Shown: positions 4,301 through 7,443 of the stretch, in pieces
Layout of the letters: every line of letters begins with the position of its first letter
Numbering within the stretch: the first letter of the stretch is position 1
Source: an uncultured Ruminococcus sp.
Lineage (GTDB): Bacteria > Bacillota > Clostridia > Oscillospirales > CAG-272
Length of the DNA: 7,443 nucleotides
Assembly: GCA_902778985.1 (NCBI GenBank)
Contig: CACYZS010000054.1
Location: forward strand, 1 to 7,443
Reading direction: 5' to 3'
Program-made: the position numbers and the translations under genes
Notes under the pieces: model-generated
The model's database searches: none
What the model was told of the DNA's origin: nothing
Seen by the model: only the letters and a program-made list of their open reading frames with translations

Positions 4301-7204
4301 GCGACCAACCTGCAGCGCATCAAGCAAGCGCAGTCGAGAAGCCCGATCACCGGCTTCTTCCGCCGCCGCTCGATCTGCCGCCGCCTCGCCTCGTTCGGCA
4401 AGACGGCGAAACCCTGCCGCACCCGCGAGACGGTCAAGATCCTGAACGACATCCTGAAGTACCAGGAATCCGCCCGCACGGTGCGCGAAAACAACCTCTG
4501 CGAGGTCATCTTCGGAGAGGTCTGGGATCGCGGACACTGCGACTTCCGGATGTTGGAACAGATGTTCCTGCAAGCGGTCGACATCATCCGGCTCTGCGGC
4601 GAGATCTGCACCAATCCCGAGAACCGTTCGCTCGTGCTGGTCAAGATCGGCGCGCTGACCGAGGAGGGGATGTTCGCCGAACGCACCGCGCTCTTCCGCG
4701 CCGTGACCGCGGCGTTCAACGCCTTCATTGCGGCGGAGGACGCCCTCGCGTCGCTCTGCGAAAACGACGCAGCCCGCTGGCGCGCACAGCCCGGCTGGCT
4801 GATCAACCAGAAGAAACTTGCCGAGACCTGTCTCTCGCGCATCGACACGCTCCGCGACTGGAACGGCTATCTCGGCGTCCGGGAAGAAGCGGAGAAAGCC
4901 GGGCTCGGCGTGCTCTGCCAGGCGCTTGAAGCCGGAAAGATCGAGACCGAACAACTGATCCCGACCTACCGCCGCAACCTCGCCTACGCCTGCGCCGCCT
5001 CCGTCATCGACGGCGAAGAGGCGCTCTCGGACTTCAACGGCGCGCTGGTCGAAGAGAAGATCCGGCAGTTCGCGAAGATCAACGCCAACTTCGAGAACCT
5101 GACCAAGCAGGAACTCGCCGCGATGCTGTCCTCGAAGATCCCGAACGCGATGGACAACGCCTCCGCGTCCTCGGAGATCTCGATCCTGCAGCGCGCGATC
5201 TTGTCCGGCGGGCGCGGGATCGCGATCCGCAAACTCTTCGACAGTATCCCGAACCTGCTCCGTTGCCTCTGCCCGTGTATGCTGATGTCGCCCATCTCGG
5301 TCGCGCAGTATATCGACCCGTCCTTCCCGAAATTCGACCTCGTGATCTTCGACGAGGCGTCCCAGATGCCGACCTGCGAGGCGGTGGGCGCGATCGCGCG
5401 CGGCAACGACCTGATCGTCGTCGGCGACCCCAAGCAACTCCCGCCGACCAGTTTCTTCATGACCGTCCGCAACGACGAGGACAATATCGAAAAGGAAGAC
5501 CTTGAAAGCATCCTCGACGACTGCCTCGCGCTCGGAATGCCCGAGGAACACCTGCGGTGGCACTACCGGTCGCGGCACGAAAGCCTGATCGCGTTCAGCA
5601 ACCGGCAGTACTACGAAAACAAACTCTATACCTTCCCCTCTCCGAACGACCGCGTCAGCCGCGTCAGTTTCGTCAAGGTCGACGGTTTCTACGACAGGGG
5701 CAGAACCAAACAGAACAAGGCGGAAGCGCAGGCGATCGTCGCCGAGATCGTCCGCCGCCTGAAGAAACCCGAACTCGCCAAACAGAGCGTCGGCGTCGTC
5801 ACCTTCTCGTCGGTACAGCAACTGCTGATCGAAGACCTGCTCGAAGCCGAGTTCCGCAAGAACCCGAAACTCGAAGAGGCGGCGCTCGGTATGTACGAGC
5901 CGATCTTTATCAAGAACCTCGAAAACGTGCAGGGGGACGAACGCGACGTCATCATGTTCTCTGTCTGCTACGGTCCCGACAAGAACGGGCAGGTCGCGAT
6001 GAACTTCGGTCCTCTGAACCGCGACGGCGGCTGGCGGCGACTCAACGTGGCGACCTCCCGCGCGCGGCGTGAGATGATCGTCTTCTCGACCCTGCTCCCC
6101 GACCAGATCGACCTCAACCGGACCACCTCCGAGGGCGTGATCGGGCTGCGCTCCTTCCTCTCGTTCGCCATGTCGGGCAACAGCAGTCTGCCGACGCGTC
6201 CGGGCGACCGGACGAGCGGCGAGGGCATCGCCGAAAACGTGGCGGCGGCGCTCCGTCAACTCGGTTACGAAGTCGACACGCACGTCGGTTGCTCGGAATA
6301 CAAGATCGACATCGCGATCCGCGATCCGCTCCGCGAGGGCGAATACCTGCTCGGTATCCTCTGCGACGGCGAGAACGCGGGACAGGAGACGGCGCACGAC
6401 CGCCTGATCCTTCAGGATCAGATCCTCGCCTCTCTCGGGTGGAAGATCCACCGGCTCTGGCTGCTCGACTGGTGGGACGCCCCGGCGAAGGAACTCGAAA
6501 AGATCCGCAACCTCGCCGAGGAAGCGAAACTCCGCCCGATCCTCTACGATACGCCCGCGCCCGCCGCGCCCGCCCCGACCGTGTTCGAGACGGTGGCGAG
6601 ATCCGAGCGCAAACGCGAGAGCGACGTTTTCCCGATCTATCCCGTCACGCAGTTTGAAGATATGGACGAGAGTATGGTCGGCGCAGACCTCTTCTGCGAC
6701 GTCATCAACAAGACGCGGATCGTGATGCAGATGGATAAGATCCTGCATCTCGAAGGTCCGATCAGCCGCACGTTGCTGGTCAAGCGTCTGCTGACGGCGT
6801 GGGGGATCCCGCGCACCTCGCCCAAGATCGAACGATCGATCGACGAGAAACTCCGCTTCATCGACCACAAGACGACGCAGACGGCGAGCAACCACTTCTA
6901 CTGGCTGACCGATCCCGAGACCACGCCGGTCACGCCGCGTATCCCCGATCCCGCCGATCCGAAGAACACGCGCCGCGACTTCAACGACATCCCGACCGAG
7001 GAGATCGCCGCCGCCGTGCGGTCGGTGGTCACACGGCAATACAGTCTGACGACCGAGGACCTCTACAAAGAAGTTTCGCGCATCTTCGGCTATACCCGGA
7101 TGGTGCAGGCGATGGTCCCCTTCCTCGCGGAAGGCGTCACCTACGCGTCCTCGCACGGCTGGGTAGCCGAACTGAACGGACGAATCTTCGTCAAGGTGCA
7201 TTGA
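1385..7204 (+). CDS. Hhe-type DUF4011-SF1 helicase-Vsr-like nuclease-DUF3320 protein, candidate antiphage defence
   Basis: This 1939-residue cytoplasmic protein has no signal peptide or membrane segment. In order it shows: a beta-rich domain (about 10-120, with FSPVMNFALQQSGIPVI near the start); a transglutaminase-like segment (about 205-285); a basic linker with repeated AKRT (347-370); DUF4011 (about 370-640, WERKLLDLSLRNTLLNY at 377-393); and an SF1 helicase. Helicase motifs are Q-motif Gln670, Walker A GPPGTGKS 687-694, FDEASQ 1322-1327, GDPKQLPP 1347-1354, HYRSRHE 1393-1399, VQGDERD 1515-1521 and NVATSRA 1554-1560. A helical insert of about 590 residues lies between motifs Ia and II. A Vsr/MTES-type nuclease fold follows (about 1611-1707, YKIDIAI, LGILCDG, LGWKIHRLW), then an Ala-Pro linker (1723-1732) and DUF3320 (from about 1784 to the end). 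From memory, this architecture is the Hhe defence protein. The helicase looks active; the nuclease site looks altered. The gene has its own promoter and terminator. The domain calls are firm; the phage-defence role is inferred. Confidence 0.9.
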   Translation: MDTIATISALFSPVMNFALQQSGIPVIREIRIRNTTGRALSGLSVSVKSDPAIFRPAVFPVEEVRPRADYEILSPELQMYASTLITLTAAQDTVIRVTLTLDGEIVSETEATVRLLAYDEWAGAKLFPETTGAFVQPGHPYLSDLMKIAGSELKRLSRESSFPGYKKKDPGSVLKQFEAIFLALQDEKFRVKETTAGYDDPGQRIRLPETLKVKRECATLDLALLFAACLEAADLNPIVVFEKRTCYVGVWLIDTFFSESIQDDATQLTKRAAEGIEELAFVSLAGFSEKTEFKAAVAAANARLSDEDRFWFALDLRRVRAGGILPMPLRRLDAKGNPLFDFVPSTAKRTGEDGDQAGAKRTAKRTGSTEMTREQMWERKLLDLSLRNTLLNYSFYRSSVQILVGQVEELFDPLTRDDVEYSVLARPKEPEIPVGDGKGLVNLRHAADPIRNFLRSEFRQRRIHTTTEPDDLSGTLNNLFRTAKTGLEESGANTLYLAFGFLRWYESDSSQKPHYAPLVLLPVELVRASVRKDFLLRAREDEPRFNITLLEMLRNSYGVTIPDVDPLPQNENGDRSIRDVFSAVRSAVMKMKRWEVLESVILSNFSFANFIMYNDLRRRSADLKANKVVSSLLTGRLTWRDTDEFLLPDQLDNTVDPVDVAAPLPADSSQLSAICAAGEGKTFVLHGPPGTGKSQTITNMITNALYHGKSVLFIAEKMAALSVVQKRLESIGIAPFCLELHSNKAKKADVLGQLDRTLQSAKIKTPEEFTAEAERLRRMRTQLNDTVSAIGRIRPFGFSLYDAIVRFEQYKDAPDLKIFTGEAVAALTAETPRRHEAVIGKLRVAADAVGGVHKNPFAIYQRRDYSLQLKQKFAESLVNLTESGTDLQKNLVALARLIPFRNLHTYQQIKSISELCAILSEVNLLPAGLTTNKNLPLNRERILDICHAGQARDDLHAALLSRFSEGILNFDAATNLQRIKQAQSRSPITGFFRRRSICRRLASFGKTAKPCRTRETVKILNDILKYQESARTVRENNLCEVIFGEVWDRGHCDFRMLEQMFLQAVDIIRLCGEICTNPENRSLVLVKIGALTEEGMFAERTALFRAVTAAFNAFIAAEDALASLCENDAARWRAQPGWLINQKKLAETCLSRIDTLRDWNGYLGVREEAEKAGLGVLCQALEAGKIETEQLIPTYRRNLAYACAASVIDGEEALSDFNGALVEEKIRQFAKINANFENLTKQELAAMLSSKIPNAMDNASASSEISILQRAILSGGRGIAIRKLFDSIPNLLRCLCPCMLMSPISVAQYIDPSFPKFDLVIFDEASQMPTCEAVGAIARGNDLIVVGDPKQLPPTSFFMTVRNDEDNIEKEDLESILDDCLALGMPEEHLRWHYRSRHESLIAFSNRQYYENKLYTFPSPNDRVSRVSFVKVDGFYDRGRTKQNKAEAQAIVAEIVRRLKKPELAKQSVGVVTFSSVQQLLIEDLLEAEFRKNPKLEEAALGMYEPIFIKNLENVQGDERDVIMFSVCYGPDKNGQVAMNFGPLNRDGGWRRLNVATSRARREMIVFSTLLPDQIDLNRTTSEGVIGLRSFLSFAMSGNSSLPTRPGDRTSGEGIAENVAAALRQLGYEVDTHVGCSEYKIDIAIRDPLREGEYLLGILCDGENAGQETAHDRLILQDQILASLGWKIHRLWLLDWWDAPAKELEKIRNLAEEAKLRPILYDTPAPAAPAPTVFETVARSERKRESDVFPIYPVTQFEDMDESMVGADLFCDVINKTRIVMQMDKILHLEGPISRTLLVKRLLTAWGIPRTSPKIERSIDEKLRFIDHKTTQTASNHFYWLTDPETTPVTPRIPDPADPKNTRRDFNDIPTEEIAAAVRSVVTRQYSLTTEDLYKEVSRIFGYTRMVQAMVPFLAEGVTYASSHGWVAELNGRIFVKVH

Positions 7205-7220
7205 TCCGAAAACAAAAATG

Positions 7221-7252
7221 CCCGCGCGGCGTTTGCCGCGCGGGTTCGTTTT
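7221..7252. terminator. Bidirectional terminator between convergent genes
   Basis: CCCGCGCGGC (7221-7230) and GCCGCGCGGG (7235-7244) make a perfect 10-bp GC-only stem with a GTTT loop. On the plus strand it is followed by TTCGTTTT. On the minus strand it is followed by CATTTTTGTTTT (7220-7209). It begins 16 nt after the helicase stop codon and lies 14 nt beyond the stop of the convergent gene, so it can end both transcripts. Confidence 0.9.
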
Positions 7253-7266
7253 ATATTAAGGAAAGA

Positions 7267-7443
7267 TCAGAGATCGACGACGGTGACGGCATTCTCCTCT
7301 TCGTCCCGGGCAAGGAGCCAGAAGAAAAGCGTGTCGACGTCGTGCGAAAACTCCGCGCCGCGGCCGATCGTGGCGGCGGTGAGCAGGCGTTCCGCGCGGT
7401 CGGTAGGAGCAAGGTCGTAGATCGAGAGTTCCGAGAGCAGTTC
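7267..7443 (-). CDS. C-terminal end of an unidentified protein (partial)
   Basis: On the minus strand an open frame enters from the window's right edge and ends at TGA (7269-7267), leaving 58 residues and no start codon. The peptide begins ELLSELSIYD and ends NAVTVVDL. It contains a likely amphipathic helix (DRAERLLTAATIGRG), a hydrophobic stretch (DTLFFWLLA) and an acidic run (RDEEE). Codon use (GCC, CTC, ATC, GTC) matches the neighbouring genes, and the frame ends just before the shared terminator, which supports a real gene. I do not recognise the family from this fragment. It is convergent with the helicase gene, so it is not part of its operon. Confidence 0.7.
   Translation of the reverse strand, partial: ELLSELSIYDLAPTDRAERLLTAATIGRGAEFSHDVDTLFFWLLARDEEENAVTVVDL

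Noticed and set aside
4259..7201. A 980-codon open frame on the minus strand, antisense to the helicase gene
   Set aside because: Its translation is an Arg/Asp/Val/Leu-rich composition without family motifs, a mirror of GC-rich codon bias. The plus-strand frame carries every helicase motif across the same bases.

Overview
The window is high-GC bacterial DNA. It has Firmicutes-style signals (two AGGAGG ribosome sites, each 9 nt from its start codon, and sigma-A-type promoters) and a clostridial-type class II fructose-bisphosphate aldolase. I infer an uncultured, GC-rich member of the Clostridia. No tRNA, rRNA, CRISPR array, transposase, integrase or attachment site is visible.

Layout: positions 1-265 are non-coding and full of stem-loops. 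They include a rho-independent terminator (151-187, minus) for the aldolase gene fba (266-1129, minus). fba has its own promoter (1167-1195). The divergent intergenic region 1130-1384 also carries a perfect-consensus promoter (TTGACA, 18 bp, TATAAT at 1285-1314) for one giant plus-strand gene. That gene most likely starts at a TTG (1385), not at the upstream ATG (1325), which lies almost on the predicted transcription start. It ends at 7204. A symmetrical hairpin with T-runs on both sides (7221-7252) separates it from the C-terminal end of a convergent, unidentified minus-strand gene (7267-7443, cut by the window edge).

The giant protein (1939 aa) is the main object. In order it has a beta-rich N-terminal domain, a transglutaminase-like segment, DUF4011, a split SF1 helicase (AAA_11/AAA_12 type) with a helical insert of about 590 residues, a Vsr/MTES-type PD-(D/E)xK nuclease fold and a C-terminal DUF3320. 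This matches the DUF4011-helicase-Vsr architecture called Hhe, recalled as a single-gene antiphage defence system. It appears to be a stand-alone transcription unit with its own strong promoter and terminator, set between housekeeping-type or unknown neighbours. Two of its accessory domains look altered at expected catalytic positions: Cys and His positions are both Thr in the transglutaminase-like segment, and Glu and His positions are Leu and Gly in the nuclease. The helicase motifs are all intact. Nothing suggests that fba and the giant gene work together; they only share a divergent control region, which carries repeated GGCGAAAA half-sites.
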